This document shows positions 1 to 9,306 of a stretch of DNA of 64,000 nt, piece by piece. The stretch is from Arthrobacter sp. Hiyo4 (GTDB lineage Bacteria > Actinomycetota > Actinomycetes > Actinomycetales > Micrococcaceae), in the NCBI GenBank assembly GCA_002370555.1, contig AP014718.1, positions 1,798,001 to 1,862,000 on the forward strand, given 5' to 3'. The notes under the pieces were generated by a model. The model was given only the letters and a program-made list of their open reading frames with translations, had not been told where the DNA came from and did not search any database. Positions within the stretch are counted from its first letter, which is position 1; the number at the start of each line of letters is the position of its first letter. The position numbers and the translations under genes are program-made.

Positions 1-269
1 CTCCGCACAATCACGGCCCGGTTCGCCCACGGGCATGCCCGCGCCGCAATCAGCCGGTACCGGCCAGCTTCCACTGGCCACCCCGGCTCGCCGTTGACGC
101 CTGGGCGGCCATCGTGGGTGATCCGGTCCTCAATGTAATTCGTGTCCCGGTTGAACTCGGCACCGCCGGTCACATAGGCGCCCAGGGTGCTGTGTTCGGT
201 GCAGGTGTCCGTGCTGTCGGCAGCGGTGGCGTTCGTGGTCTGCGGCCCGCTCGGAGATTCCTGGCTCAT
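1..269 (-). CDS. Glutathionyl-hydroquinone reductase-like GST (N-terminal part, cut by window edge)
   Basis: The first 89 residues of a thioredoxin-fold transferase are visible, and the rest lies beyond the left edge. The segment PGWPVEAGRYRLI followed by ACPWANR is the N-terminal signature of the Xi-class GST / glutathionyl-hydroquinone reductase family, with the active-site Cys in CPW. Actinobacterial members are expected to work with mycothiol, because these bacteria lack glutathione; that is family knowledge plus inference. The mshC gene for mycothiol synthesis lies about 8 kb away. The ATG overlaps the stop of the upstream protease gene as ATGA, so the two are probably co-transcribed. 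No frame break is seen in this part. Confidence 0.8.
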   Translation of the reverse strand, partial: MSQESPSGPQTTNATAADSTDTCTEHSTLGAYVTGGAEFNRDTNYIEDRITHDGRPGVNGEPGWPVEAGRYRLIAARACPWANRAVIVR

Positions 270-1017
270 GCGGACCAGCCTAGAGCTCCGGCGGCCAGGA
301 TTGCTGAGATGGGCTGCCAGGCGACCAGCCAGGAGCCGGCAATAACGGCTACAAAGAGCGCGATCCAGATGCCGGACGGTATGGACGTTGCGCGGTACAG
401 CAGGTACGCGTCGGAACTGGCCAGCCTGTCACGGTGCCGCAGGTGCACGTTCGTGAGCTTCGCGACATCCCGGACGGCGGCCACCAGCAGCGCCACGCCA
501 AGCACGACTGCAACATGGCCGGTGAAGGTGCTGGGAACAACGAGGACCAGCATCCCGCCGCCTGTGACGGCAAGGCCTGTGATCAGCATCCCCGCGAAGT
601 TCCTGATGAACACGAGCGAAACCAGGAGGATAAGGGTGCCGGTGGCCAAGGCGGCCGGACCCCAGCCGGCAAAACCGGAGGTGACCAGGGCAGCGCCGGT
701 CAGGGCAGGTACAGGATAGCCCCAGAATCCGGACCAGACGGCGGCGGCCTTGCCCCGGCTGAAACTGGTGGTTGTGCCTGAGTGGTCCAACCGGAGCCGG
801 ATCCCGCTCAGTCTTTGGCCGCTCATGACGGCGGCGAAAGCATGGCCGAGTTCGTGCGTAGCGGTGGCCAGGAGCCCAAAGTACTTCCAGGTGGCACGGG
901 GGATGGACAAAGCAGTTGCCAGCGCCAGCACCACGGCCAGTTCGGCCACCGTGACTTGGGGTTGGCAGCACGGCTGAAGGCTTCGACGATCCGTTGCCAC
1001 AATTGCTCGGGAATCAA
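266..1017 (-). CDS. M50-family membrane metallopeptidase (HELGH)
   Basis: About 250 residues, mostly hydrophobic, with a zinc-binding HELGH at about residues 55-59 placed next to a membrane segment as in M50B-type peptidases. Several further TM segments follow. The start is taken as TTG at 1017, because a GGGAG-type ribosome binding site lies just upstream and residues MIPEQLWQRIVEAF run into the body of the protein. That requires one extra base in the C run near 958 (AACCCCAAG would become AACCCCCAAG). Without it only an internal start is available. Substrate unknown. It overlaps the downstream GST-like gene by four bases. Confidence 0.75.
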
Positions 1018-1141
1018 GGTCGTCTCCCTCGGGGTCGGGAGTAGTGATTGTCAGCCATAGCCCTCTACGGTACTAGAGGGATGGTTCACCACTGTCCTGC
1101 CGCCCTGCCGCCCCGGGGCGCTCAACGAATCGAGGAATGCC

Positions 1142-1606
1142 GTGACCACTTTGAAGGAACGCCTGCACGCTGATGTCGTGCTGCACATGAAGGAGCGGAA
1201 CAAAACCGCCCTGATAACGGTGCGCAATGTCCTGGGCGAGATCGAAACACGGGAGAAGTCGGGAAAGACGCCCATTGTCCTGGACGACGCCCAAGTGACC
1301 TCGTTGTTGCAGAAAGAGGCTGCAAAGCGACGTGACACCGCAAGGATCTATATGGAAGCCGGAGAATCCGAGCGGGCCGCGGCCGAGATCGCCGAGGCCG
1401 AAATCATCGAGGCTTACTTGCCTCAGCCGCTGACAGCCGCAGAAGTCGAGGCGATCGTTGACGAAACAATCGCCGAACTGCGGAGCGAAGGCGTGGAGCC
1501 TGGTATGCGTCAGCTGGGTGCCGTGATGAAGCCTGTCACGGCCAAAGTCGCCGGACGCTTCGACGGCAAGTCAGTCAGCGAGATCGTCCGCAGCCGTCTC
1601 GCCTGA
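1142..1606 (+). CDS. GatB/YqeY domain protein
   Basis: An intact 154-residue protein of the YqeY family, full length for that family. It resembles the tRNA-binding C-terminal domain of the GatB amidotransferase subunit. Typical blocks are visible: the N-terminal LKERLHADV helix, KRRDTARIYMEAGE in the middle, EAYLPQPL, and a C-terminal GKSVSEIVR segment. The start is GTG at 1142. Biochemical role is not established; association with tRNA-dependent amidation is inferred from the fold. A strong hairpin terminator follows 40 bases after the stop, so it is likely monocistronic. Confidence 0.88.
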   Translation: MTTLKERLHADVVLHMKERNKTALITVRNVLGEIETREKSGKTPIVLDDAQVTSLLQKEAAKRRDTARIYMEAGESERAAAEIAEAEIIEAYLPQPLTAAEVEAIVDETIAELRSEGVEPGMRQLGAVMKPVTAKVAGRFDGKSVSEIVRSRLA

Positions 1607-1646
1607 GCCGTCAGCTCGAGCCTGTTACTCGAGCCTGCTAACAGGA

Positions 1647-1677
1647 AAGGCACGCCTACTAAACGTGGGCGTGCCTT
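1647..1677 (+). terminator. Rho-independent-type hairpin after the YqeY gene
   Basis: A perfect 10-bp stem (AAGGCACGCC / GGCGTGCCTT) with an 11-base loop lies 40 bases after the YqeY stop and 55 bases before the converging DUF4193 stop. It could act in both directions. The T tract is weak, as is common in actinobacteria. Confidence 0.75.
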
Positions 1678-1731
1678 AACTTCCTGTTGGCGGAACTCAG
1701 CCGCCACGGAAGAATATCCGGGTTTTTTGAA

Positions 1732-2034
1732 TCAGCCTTCGCAGTCAGTGCAGTAGCTGTGTCCGTCTTTCTGCCGCGCAATCTGGGAGCGGTGCCGGAC
1801 CAGGAAACAGGAGTAGCACGTGAACTCGTCCTCGGCCTGCGGGATAACCTGCACGACCAGTTCCTCGGCAACGAATTCGCCTCCCGGAACGCCGGCGCCA
1901 TCCAGCCCGTCGGCCTCATCGAGCTCGAGGACGACGCTGCGGGCGTCCGGAGCATTGGCGGACTGCAGTGCCTCGAGTGAGTTGTCCTGCGACTCCTTGA
2001 CGTCGGAGCGAAGTTCGTCGTAATCGGTTGCCAC
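1732..2034 (-). CDS. DUF4193 family protein
   Basis: An intact 100-residue protein. The N-terminal half is acidic and the C-terminal part carries FTCYSCFLVRHRSQ and SYCTDCEG, two CxxC pairs that would form a small zinc ribbon. This is the layout of the actinobacteria-specific DUF4193 family. Function is unknown; the acidic tail plus zinc ribbon suggests a small protein-interaction or RNA polymerase-associated factor, which is speculation. The 203 bases upstream up to the next gene show no other gene. Confidence 0.85.
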   Translation of the reverse strand: MATDYDELRSDVKESQDNSLEALQSANAPDARSVVLELDEADGLDGAGVPGGEFVAEELVVQVIPQAEDEFTCYSCFLVRHRSQIARQKDGHSYCTDCEG

Positions 2035-2237
2035 TTAGGTGTATCTCTTTTCTTTGGTTCGTCTGTCGCGTATGCAACGTACAGCATCCGGCGGGTATTC
2101 CCCAATAGCCTGGCAAGAAAATTTCTCTGCGGCGCCAATATTTCCGGACGGACACCCGCCGGGATCGGCGTCGAGTGACATTGGGCACCATGGTGCCCGG
2201 GGCTGAAAGTCAGCGCACGGCGGCCCAGCCGCGAGAC

Positions 2238-2843
2238 CTAGTCACGTTCCCCAGCCAAGGCCGTGGTCTGAGGCGGGGTAATCCGCCCCAGGCGCTCGTC
2301 GAGCGTCACGCGCAGCCGGGCGGCCGCCACCTGAACCCGGTGCTCGGCAGGAGTGACGTTCCTGTCCGGCGCAGAAGCGGCATTCCGGTGTGCGTGGACG
2401 TCCTTGTGTTCAGGAGACCCTGCGCTCACGGTCCAGTCGTCCCCGCCAGGCACGTACTCCCACACCGAGTCAAACAGTTCAAGCTCCTCGGCACGGGCCA
2501 GCTCACTGCCTGCGAGGACGTTTAAGGTTCCAAGCCCAAGGCCTTCGCTCCTTCATCCTGATCCAGGGCGCGGTCCAGGGCCCACTGGGTGCGCCGCCAC
2601 CATTCCGCCCGGCTGTCCGCCTCGGTCTTCTGCCGGAGCGCCCGCTCGTCGGCTTCTCGTTTCTGGTCCAGCGCTGTCTTATCGGCCGACGTGCGTTGGC
2701 CAGGGTGCGCCAGTTGATGTAGAAGGCCAGCAGGGCCGCGATCAGGACAGCCAAGGGGCGAGCCCGGCAAGGATTACCCACCAGTCGGCCGGCCCGGAGT
2801 GGACGACAACTTCAAGCGGGCCAGGCGGCGGGGTTGGATTCAC
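2238..2843 (-). CDS. Membrane-anchored coiled-coil hypothetical protein
   Basis: Not a family I can name. After restoring three bases (near 2771, 2706 and 2524) a 202-residue protein reads from GTG at 2843. It has a short Pro-rich N-terminus, one TM segment (LAVLIAALLAFYINW), then a charged helical stretch (SADKTALDQKREADERALRQ and on) likely to form a coiled coil, then a soluble tail ending TTALAGERD. The repaired length is a multiple of three and codon usage is GC-rich, both of which favour a real gene. It lies beside the tRNA-Leu gene, a common site for strain-specific genes. Confidence 0.6.
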
Positions 2844-2873
2844 GGCTCCAGCTTAGGCCGTCGACGGAAACAG

Positions 2874-2908
2874 AAAAAACCCCGAAATCCGTAGATCTCA
2901 GGGGTTTT
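2874..2908 (-). terminator. Terminator downstream of tRNA-Leu
   Basis: On the minus strand AAAACCCC pairs with GGGGTTTTTT around a 17-base loop and ends in a T run, just 3' of the tRNA gene. This is a classic intrinsic terminator. Confidence 0.8.
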
Positions 2909-2916
2909 CCCGTTTG

Positions 2917-2998
2917 TGCGCGGAGGGGACTTGAACCCCCACCCCCTTTCGAGGACTAGCACCTCAAGCTAGCGCGTCTGCCATTCCGCCACCCGCGC
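2917..2998 (-). tRNA. tRNA-Leu (anticodon GAG)
   Basis: Read on the minus strand, the acceptor arm GCGCGGG pairs with TCCGCGC, the discriminator is A, and the T arm contains GGTTCAAGTCC. The anticodon stem CTAGC/GCTAG encloses loop TTGAGGT, which places anticodon GAG at positions 34-36 and decodes CUC/CUU. The long variable arm after the anticodon stem is typical of a class II leucine tRNA. The 3' CCA is not encoded. Confidence 0.93.
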
Positions 2999-3168
2999 AG
3001 GTGGTATTCGGAGGTCGTTTCCGCCTTTCAGCGTTTCGCTTTTCTCCGAAGCAGCGAGAAAGACTCTAACACGAACTTTCCGGAAACATCCAATCGGGAC
3101 TGATGGGTAGGCTGAAGGCACACGAAAACCCAGGTTCTTGCAGCCTTCCCACCGCCCAAGGAGTTTCT

Positions 3169-4472
3169 ATGTCTGACATCCGCGCCGAGGATGAAGTTGT
3201 ACGGATCTGCCAGGAACTCATCCGGATCGATACCTCGAACTATGGTGACGGCTCGGGTCCGGGGGAGCGGGTGGCCGCGGAATACACAGCCGGGCTCATC
3301 GAGGAAGTAGGACTCGCAGCCGAGATCTTCGAGTCGGCGCCAGGCCGCGCCAGCGTTGTGACCCGGATGGCCGGTGAAGATCCGTCCGCCAGCGCGTTGG
3401 TGGTGCACGGGCACCTCGATGTCGTGCCCGCCCTGCGTGAGCAGTGGTCGGTGGATCCCTTTGGTGCAGAACTCAAGGACGGACTCATCTGGGGGCGCGG
3501 AGCCGTGGACATGAAGGACATGGACGCGATGATCCTTGCTGTGATGCGGGATTTGGCCAGATCCGGGCGCAAACCCAAGCGCGACATTATCTTTGCCTTC
3601 TTCGCCGACGAGGAGGCCGGCGGTGAGTACGGCGCCCGCTACGCAGTCGACAAGCGGCCTGAGCTCTTCGAAGGCGCCACCGAAGCCATCTCGGAGGTAG
3701 GCGGTTTCTCGGCAACCATCGGCGGGCAGCGCACGTACCTCCTGCAGACGGCTGAGAAGGGCATCTCCTGGCTCCGGCTGGTGGCGCACGGCCGGGCTGG
3801 CCACGGCTCCCAGATCAATACGGACAACGCCGTCACCCGGCTGGCTGCGGCGGTAACCCGGATCGGCGAATACAAGTGGCCGATTGAGCTGACGCCCACT
3901 ACGCGGCAGTTCCTGGACGGCGTGACCGAACTCACGGGTGTGGAATTCGATCCCGACAATCCGGACCGCCTCCTCGACCAGCTCGGCACCGTGGCGCGCT
4001 TTGTGGGGCAACCCTGCAGAACACCACCAATCCCACGCTGCTCAAGGGCGGCTACAAGCACAATGTCATCCCCGAATCGGCTGAGGCCCTGGTGGACTGC
4101 CGGACGCTCCCGGGCCAGCAGGAACACGTGCTGGAGGTCGTGCGGGAGCTTGCCGGTTCCGGTGTCGAGGTCAGCTACGTTCACAGCGACGTCTCGCTTG
4201 AGGTCCCGTTTGCCGGAAACCTGGTGGATTCCATGATCGACGCCCTGCACACCGAGGATCCGGGGGCGAAAGTGCTTCCCTATACGCTCTCCGGCGGCAC
4301 GGACAACAAATCATTGAGCCGGCTCGGTATCACCGGCTACGGCTTCGCTCCCCTCCAGCTGCCCGACGATCTCGATTTCACCGGGATGTTCCACGGTGTG
4401 GACGAGCGGGTTCCGGTGGATTCGCTGAAGTTCGGCGCCCGGGTGCTCAACACGCTCCTCACCAATTACTGA
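3169..4472 (+). CDS. M20 family metallopeptidase (dipeptidase/deacetylase type)
   Basis: About 434 residues. Zinc-site motifs of the M20 family appear in order: HGHLDVVP (His80/His82, Asp84), WGRGAVDMKD (about 109-118) and FFADEEAGG (catalytic Glu about 148, Glu149), followed by the dimerisation/lid domain with the HGRAGHGS segment. It should hydrolyse a peptide or amide bond in the cytoplasm; the substrate cannot be told. The ATG at 3169 has AAGGAG six bases upstream. One base is missing near 4010, where GTGGGGCAACC needs a fifth G to continue into TLQNTTNPTLLKGG and a C-terminal half that fits the family. Confidence 0.85.
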
Positions 4473-4483
4473 GCGGCCCGGAC

Positions 4484-5551
4484 ATGACTCCCGAGGAAGT
4501 CCTGCCGGAGCCCCTGCTCGAGGCCATCCGCGGCCGCGCTGCCGGGCTATGACCGGGAAAGCGCCTTCTTCTTTGAAGACCTCGAGGAGCTGACCGCCGC
4601 TGGCTACCTCAGGCCCTTTGTGCCGGCGTCCGACGACGGCCTGGGGCTCGGGCTGGAGGCCGCAGCACAGTGCCAGCGGCGGCTGGCACCGGCGGCGGCC
4701 CGGCCACCGCCTTGGCCATCAACATGCATTTGGTCTGGACCGGCGTCGCCCACGTCCTGGCCGCACCGGGGGACCATTCCCTTGGCTTCGTCCTGCAGGA
4801 GGCCGCCCACGGCGAGATCTTCGTCTTCGGCAATTCCGCAGCCGGCAACGATTCGGTACTTTTTGATTCAAGAACGGCAGCCGTTCCCCTGCCAGGTGGC
4901 GCGTACAGCTTCACGGGTACCAAGATCTTCACGAGTCTTTCGCCCGAATGGACCCGGCGGGGAATCTTCGGCAAGGACGCCCAGGCAAGGGAAGGCGAAG
5001 GGGAGCTGGTGCACGGTTTCATCAGCCGGGAGGCCGCAGGCTACGCCATCCTGGATGACTGGAGCACCCTTGGCATGCGGGCCAGCCAGTCAAACACCAC
5101 CGTCCTGGACGGCGCCGAGGTCCCGCCGGAGAGGATCTTCCGCAAACTCCCGGTGGGACCCAACGCCGACCCGCTGATTTTCGCCATCTTCGCGTGCTTC
5201 GAGACGTTGCTGGCTGGCGTGTACACCGGCATTGGCGAACGTGCCCTGAACCTGGGTGTTGAGGCCGTCAAGCGCCGCACGTCCTTCAAGAACGCCGGCC
5301 GCAGCTATGCGCAGGATCCGGATATCCGCTGGAAGGTTTCCCAAACTTGCGGGGCTGAAGGTCAACGCAACTGAAACGGCCCGCCGCGTTGTGGACCTTG
5401 CCATCAGGGTGAGTGGCGGATCCAGCTACTTTCGTGGGTCGGAGCTTGAACGCCTGTACCGGGACGTGCTGGCGGGGATGTCCACCCATCAGATGACGAG
5501 TCGGGGCACAACACTGTGGCAAAAGCGTGGCTGGGTCCGTTGGAGGACTGA
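4484..5551 (+). CDS. Acyl-CoA dehydrogenase family protein, damaged
   Basis: A flavin-dependent acyl-CoA dehydrogenase-type protein in at least five frame pieces. Recognisable parts are an N-terminal helical region (FFFEDLEELTAAGYLRPFVP), the middle beta domain (FTGTKIFTSLSP, LGMRASQSNT), and a C-terminal helical piece ending VAKAWLGPLED. Frame breaks lie near 4540, 4685 and 5480. At about 5338 the text jumps from DIRWKV to FPKLAGLK; from memory of the family roughly 20-30 residues should lie between, so this looks like an internal deletion and not a single missing base. Even repaired, the protein is about 357 residues against the usual 380 or more. It may be a true pseudogene or an assembly collapse. 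It starts 12 bases after the M20 gene, so the two may be co-transcribed. Confidence 0.7.
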
Positions 5552-5600
5552 ACACGCCACTGGCCGGTGATGCCTCCACGGCCCGCTGGCCGGATCATGC

Positions 5601-5834
5601 CTATACGGTCCGCTGGACCTGCATCACCCGGCGGCGGAGCCAGAAGCGCCTGCCGCCGCCCAAATACAGCTTGCTGCGTTCCAGCTCCCACTTGCCGTAC
5701 TCGGAATGCTCCACGAGCCGGCGCCTCGCGTCAGGCAGCGAATCGTCAGGGCTGACCGTCAGAACGAGGTACTCGTACTGCCTCAGAATGTCCCGTTCGC
5801 GCTGGACCGAGCTGGTGAGAAAATGTTCCTTCAT
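5601..5834 (-). CDS. DUF5703 family protein
   Basis: An intact 77-residue basic protein beginning MKEHFLTSSVQRERD and ending WLRRRVMQVQRTV. I recognise this as the small actinobacterial DUF5703 family, whose function is unknown. The ATG at 5834 is chosen because GGAGAG lies just upstream and the family begins there; a longer upstream reading is only chance open frame. It is divergently arranged with the acidic protein at 5874, and the 39-base gap must hold both promoters. Confidence 0.8.
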   Translation of the reverse strand: MKEHFLTSSVQRERDILRQYEYLVLTVSPDDSLPDARRRLVEHSEYGKWELERSKLYLGGGRRFWLRRRVMQVQRTV

Positions 5835-5873
5835 TGCTCTCCATTTTCGTCCTTTTCCGGCTAACGTGAAGGC

Positions 5874-6140
5874 ATGAGCATCGATCCGCGTGTCGCGCTT
5901 CAGTCCTTGACAACCGCCTTGGAAGAACACCTTATAGCAGCATCCAACCGGCGTGGAGATGGCGATCCCGCGGTGGAAGCGGCTTTTTTTGCGGTCTCGG
6001 ACGCTTTCGAGGTTTATGAAGACGCACTCTACGAGGCTTACAGCGAAGTTACACCCCTTCAGGTCTTCGATGATGAAGAAGATGAGGACGATGAAGCCGG
6101 CATCGATGACGACGAGGACCTGGAAATCCTCGAAGACTGA
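5874..6140 (+). CDS. Small acidic conserved hypothetical protein
   Basis: An intact 88-residue protein. The first 60 residues look helical (ALQSLTTALEEHLIAASNRR, AAFFAVSDAFEVYEDALYEA), followed by a very acidic tail rich in Asp and Glu (DDEEDEDDEAGIDDDEDLEI). Similar small proteins occur in Arthrobacter genomes and are sometimes labelled primosomal protein, a label I see no sequence support for. Starts at ATG 5874. Function unknown. Confidence 0.75.
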   Translation: MSIDPRVALQSLTTALEEHLIAASNRRGDGDPAVEAAFFAVSDAFEVYEDALYEAYSEVTPLQVFDDEEDEDDEAGIDDDEDLEILED

Positions 6141-6196
6141 GACCTCCACGCCGCCATCGCGGGCATTGACCTAACCCTGTGGCCCTGAACGGCATG

Positions 6197-7132
6197 TCAG
6201 CCGGGCAGGGAAACGTCCTCGAGTGCGCGGGCAATTTCGGGCGGCAGCCTGGTCAGTTGGGCGGCCATGATTTCTTTCGCCTGCACGGGAGTCCTGGGCC
6301 CCACGATGGCCGTAGCCACGCCATGCTGGGACAACAGCCAGCTCAGCGAGACATCCAACGGTGTCCGGCCCAGTCCTTTGGCCGCCATGGCCACGGCTTC
6401 CACCACGCTGGACGGCTGCGCCTCCAGATACGGCTCTACGTAGGGTGCGGAGTCTGTTCTTGCCGCCCGGGAATCGGCGGGAATGGCGCCGCGGTACTTG
6501 CCCGTCAGGACGCCGCGTCCCAGCGGAGCCCAGGCCATCAGCCCAAGGCCGGCATCTTCGACGGCGGGAACCAGTTCCGCTTCCGCCTTCCGCTGCAGGA
6601 GTGAATATTCAGCCTGCGTGGCTACGAGCGGAAATCCGGCCACGGCCGCGGCTTTGGCGCTTTGCCACCCGTTGAAGTTGGAGATGCCCGCATAGCGGGC
6701 GCGGCCGCTCCGGAGCGCGTATTCAAGTGCGGAGAGGGTCTCGTCCAGCGGGACATTGCCGTCCCATGCCTGGGCAAACCAGATATCCACGTAGTCAGTC
6801 CCCAGCCTTGCCAGGCTGGCGTCCAGTCCGGTGAGCATCGCGTTGCGCGACGTGTCCACTGTGCGCCGGCCGTCCGACGTCGACATCCCCGCCTTGGTGG
6901 AAATGCAGACTTCGGTGCGGGAGACGACGTCACCCAGGAGAGAGCCGATCATCGCCTCGGCGCGGCCGTCGGCGTATGACGCCGCGGTGTCTATGAGTCT
7001 TCCGCCGCCATCGATGAATGTCCGCAATATCTCCGAGGCGTCCTGTTCGTCGGTCTCGCCGGCCCAGGACATGGTGCCGAGGGAAAGGGCGGAGACTCGC
7101 AACCCACTGTTGCCGACGTAACGCTGCTGCAT
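6197..7132 (-). CDS. Aldo/keto reductase
   Basis: An intact protein of about 311 residues with the AKR (beta/alpha)8 layout: LSLGTMSWAG near the start, LIDTAASYADGRAE (catalytic Asp and Tyr), ISTKAGM (catalytic Lys), GISNFNGWQ and WAPLGRGVLTGKY. It should reduce carbonyls with NADPH. The fourth tetrad residue is unusual: the position expected to be His in the DxxxxH strand reads DIWFAQ, so Gln replaces His. The start MQQRYVGNSGLRV is preferred to an upstream ATG because it matches the family. Stands alone, divergent from uppP. Confidence 0.87.
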   Translation of the reverse strand: MQQRYVGNSGLRVSALSLGTMSWAGETDEQDASEILRTFIDGGGRLIDTAASYADGRAEAMIGSLLGDVVSRTEVCISTKAGMSTSDGRRTVDTSRNAMLTGLDASLARLGTDYVDIWFAQAWDGNVPLDETLSALEYALRSGRARYAGISNFNGWQSAKAAAVAGFPLVATQAEYSLLQRKAEAELVPAVEDAGLGLMAWAPLGRGVLTGKYRGAIPADSRAARTDSAPYVEPYLEAQPSSVVEAVAMAAKGLGRTPLDVSLSWLLSQHGVATAIVGPRTPVQAKEIMAAQLTRLPPEIARALEDVSLPG

Positions 7133-7182
7133 AGCTGCAAGCTTACGGGGAATCAACAGGGTCCATGACGTAGGGTCTTAGC

Positions 7183-8015
7183 GTGAACTGGTTTGAGGCG
7201 GCCCTGCTGGGCCTAGTGCAGGGACTGACCGAATTTCTACCGATTTCATCGAGCGCGCACCTGCGGATTGTGGGGCAGTTCCTGCCCAACGCATCCGATC
7301 CCGGGGCCGCGTTTACCGCCATCACGCAGCTTGGTACCGAAACGGCCGTGGTGATCTACTTCTGGCGCGACATCGTGCGGATCGTCAAGGCGTGGGCGGG
7401 ATCGCTGACCGGAAAGATCTCCCGGCAGGACCCGGATGCCCGCATGGGCTGGCTGGTGATCCTGGGCAGCCTCCCCATCATCGTGCTGGGTCTGCTGTTC
7501 CAGGACCAGATCGAGTCGGTGCTGAGGAGCCTGTGGCTCGTAGCCACCATGCTGATCGTCTTCGGACTCTTCCTGGCCGTGGCCGACGCGATCGGAAAGC
7601 AGGACCGGGACCTCACCCAGCTCAGCTACAAACACGGCATTTTGTACGGCCTCGCCCAGGCCCTGGCTCTTATTCCCGGTGTGTCCCGATCCGGCGGCAC
7701 CATCACCGCTGGTCTCCTGATGGGATACACCCGCGAAGCCGCCGCGCGGTATTCGTTCCTCCTGGCTATCCCGGCGGTGTTCGGCAGCGGCCTTTACCAG
7801 CTGTACAAAGTGGTTTCCAAGGAAGGCATTACCGGCCCTACGGCCTTCCGGAGACGGCGCTGGCCACCGTCATCGCACTGGTAGTGGGCTACGTGATCAT
7901 CGGCTGGTTCCTCAAGTTCATTTCCACCCGAAGCTACCGGCTCTTCGTCTGGTACCGGATCTTCCTGGGCCTGGCCCTGTACCTTTTGCTCGGTTTCAAT
8001 GTCATCAGCGCCTAG
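7183..8015 (+). CDS. uppP: Undecaprenyl-diphosphatase
   Basis: About 277 residues, polytopic. It recycles the lipid carrier undecaprenyl diphosphate for peptidoglycan synthesis by dephosphorylation at the membrane. The family signatures are clear: [18 protein letters not shown] at residues 10-27, the catalytic Glu-rich first motif, and [19 protein letters not shown] later. GTG start at 7183. One C is missing near 7845 (GGCCCTACGG should be GGCCCCTACGG), after which the C-terminal membrane helices continue to IISA-type end FNVISA. mshC starts 15 bases after the stop, so they probably form an operon. Confidence 0.92.
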
Positions 8016-8030
8016 CCGTAGGCTTAGCCT

Positions 8031-9306
8031 GTGAAATCATGGACCTCCCGCCCTGTCCCTGCGCTGCCGGCGCCATGCCTGCCATCCGTCTGTTCGACAC
8101 CGCACAGGGGAGTGAGGTCACGCTCCGGGCCGGGGGAGAGCAATCCATGTACGTCTGCGGAATCACTCCCTACGACGCAACCCACATGGGCCATGCGGCC
8201 AGTTACGTGGCCTTCGATCTGCTGAACAGGGCCTGGCGTGACGCCGGCCAGCAGGTTTCCTACGTCCAGAACGTCACCGACGTCGACGACCCCCTGCTGG
8301 AGCGCGCGACTGCCACCGGTGTTGACTGGCGGGACCTGGCCGCGAGCCAGATTGAACTCTTCCAGACCGACATGGAGGCCCTGAACGTCCTCTCGCCGGA
8401 CCACTACGTGGGTGCGGTTGAATCAGTCGACATCATTGTTCCGGCCATCGAACGGCTGGTCCGGCTGGGGCTGGCCTACCGCGTCCATGGTACGGGAGGG
8501 GAGCCCGACGGCGACGTCTACTACGACGTCGAAGCTGCCGGCAAGCAGTCGGTCGCCCGGATGCCTGGACCCTGGGCTCGATTTCCCGCCTTGGTGAAGC
8601 CGAGATGCTGGAACTGTTCGCCGAACGTGGCGGGGACCCGGGCCGGGCGGGCAAGCGGCAGGCGCTGGACCCCCTGCTCTGGCGGGTTGCCCGTGACGGC
8701 GAGCCCAGCTGGCCAGGCGGCGAGTTGGGCCAGGGCAGGCCTGGCTGGCACATCGAATGCACGGTCATCGCCCAGCGGTACCTGCCGGCTCCCTTCACTG
8801 TCCAGGGCGGCGGCTCTGACCTCATTTTCCCGCACCACGAGATGGGCGCCGGTCACGCCTATTCCCTCGCCGAAGTGCCGCTGGCCCGCCACTATGCCCA
8901 CGCCGGCATGGTGGGCCTGGACGGCGAAAAGATGAGCAAGTCCAAGGGCAACCTGGTCCTGGTGTCCAAACTTCGGGCCGAGGGAGAAGATCCGGCAGCC
9001 ATCCGCCTGGCCATCCTGGCCCACCATTACCGTTCAGACTGGTCCTGGACCGCTGAAGGGTTTGAAGCCGCGAAGGACCGCCTGGCTGCGTGGCGGAGCG
9101 CCTTCGCCACCGCGCCTGCAGGATCGGCGCCTGGCCTGATCGCAGAAATGCGGTCCGCCCTTGCCACCGACCTGAACGCACCGGCCGCCCTGGAAGCTGT
9201 TGACCGCTGGGCTGCCTCGGCGGACCCCGCCGCGGCAGCGGGCAGCGAGCATGATCAGGCCCTGGTCAGTGACGCCCTGGACGCCTTGCTCGGCGTCGTC
9301 CTTTAG
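8031..9306 (+). CDS. mshC: Cysteine--1-D-myo-inosityl 2-amino-2-deoxy-alpha-D-glucopyranoside ligase
   Basis: About 425 residues, a cysteinyl-tRNA-synthetase paralogue that joins cysteine to GlcN-Ins with ATP in mycothiol synthesis. The N-terminus [13 protein letters not shown], the zinc-site [10 protein letters not shown], the HIGH-like THMGHA (about 51-56), [12 protein letters not shown] and the KMSKSKGN loop (about 302) are all present. GTG start at 8031. Bases are missing near 8070 and near 8560-8575; the second break separates the Rossmann half from the KMSKS half. It lies directly downstream of uppP and converges with the PAC2 gene with a four-base overlap of stops, an arrangement common in Arthrobacter. 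Confidence 0.92.
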
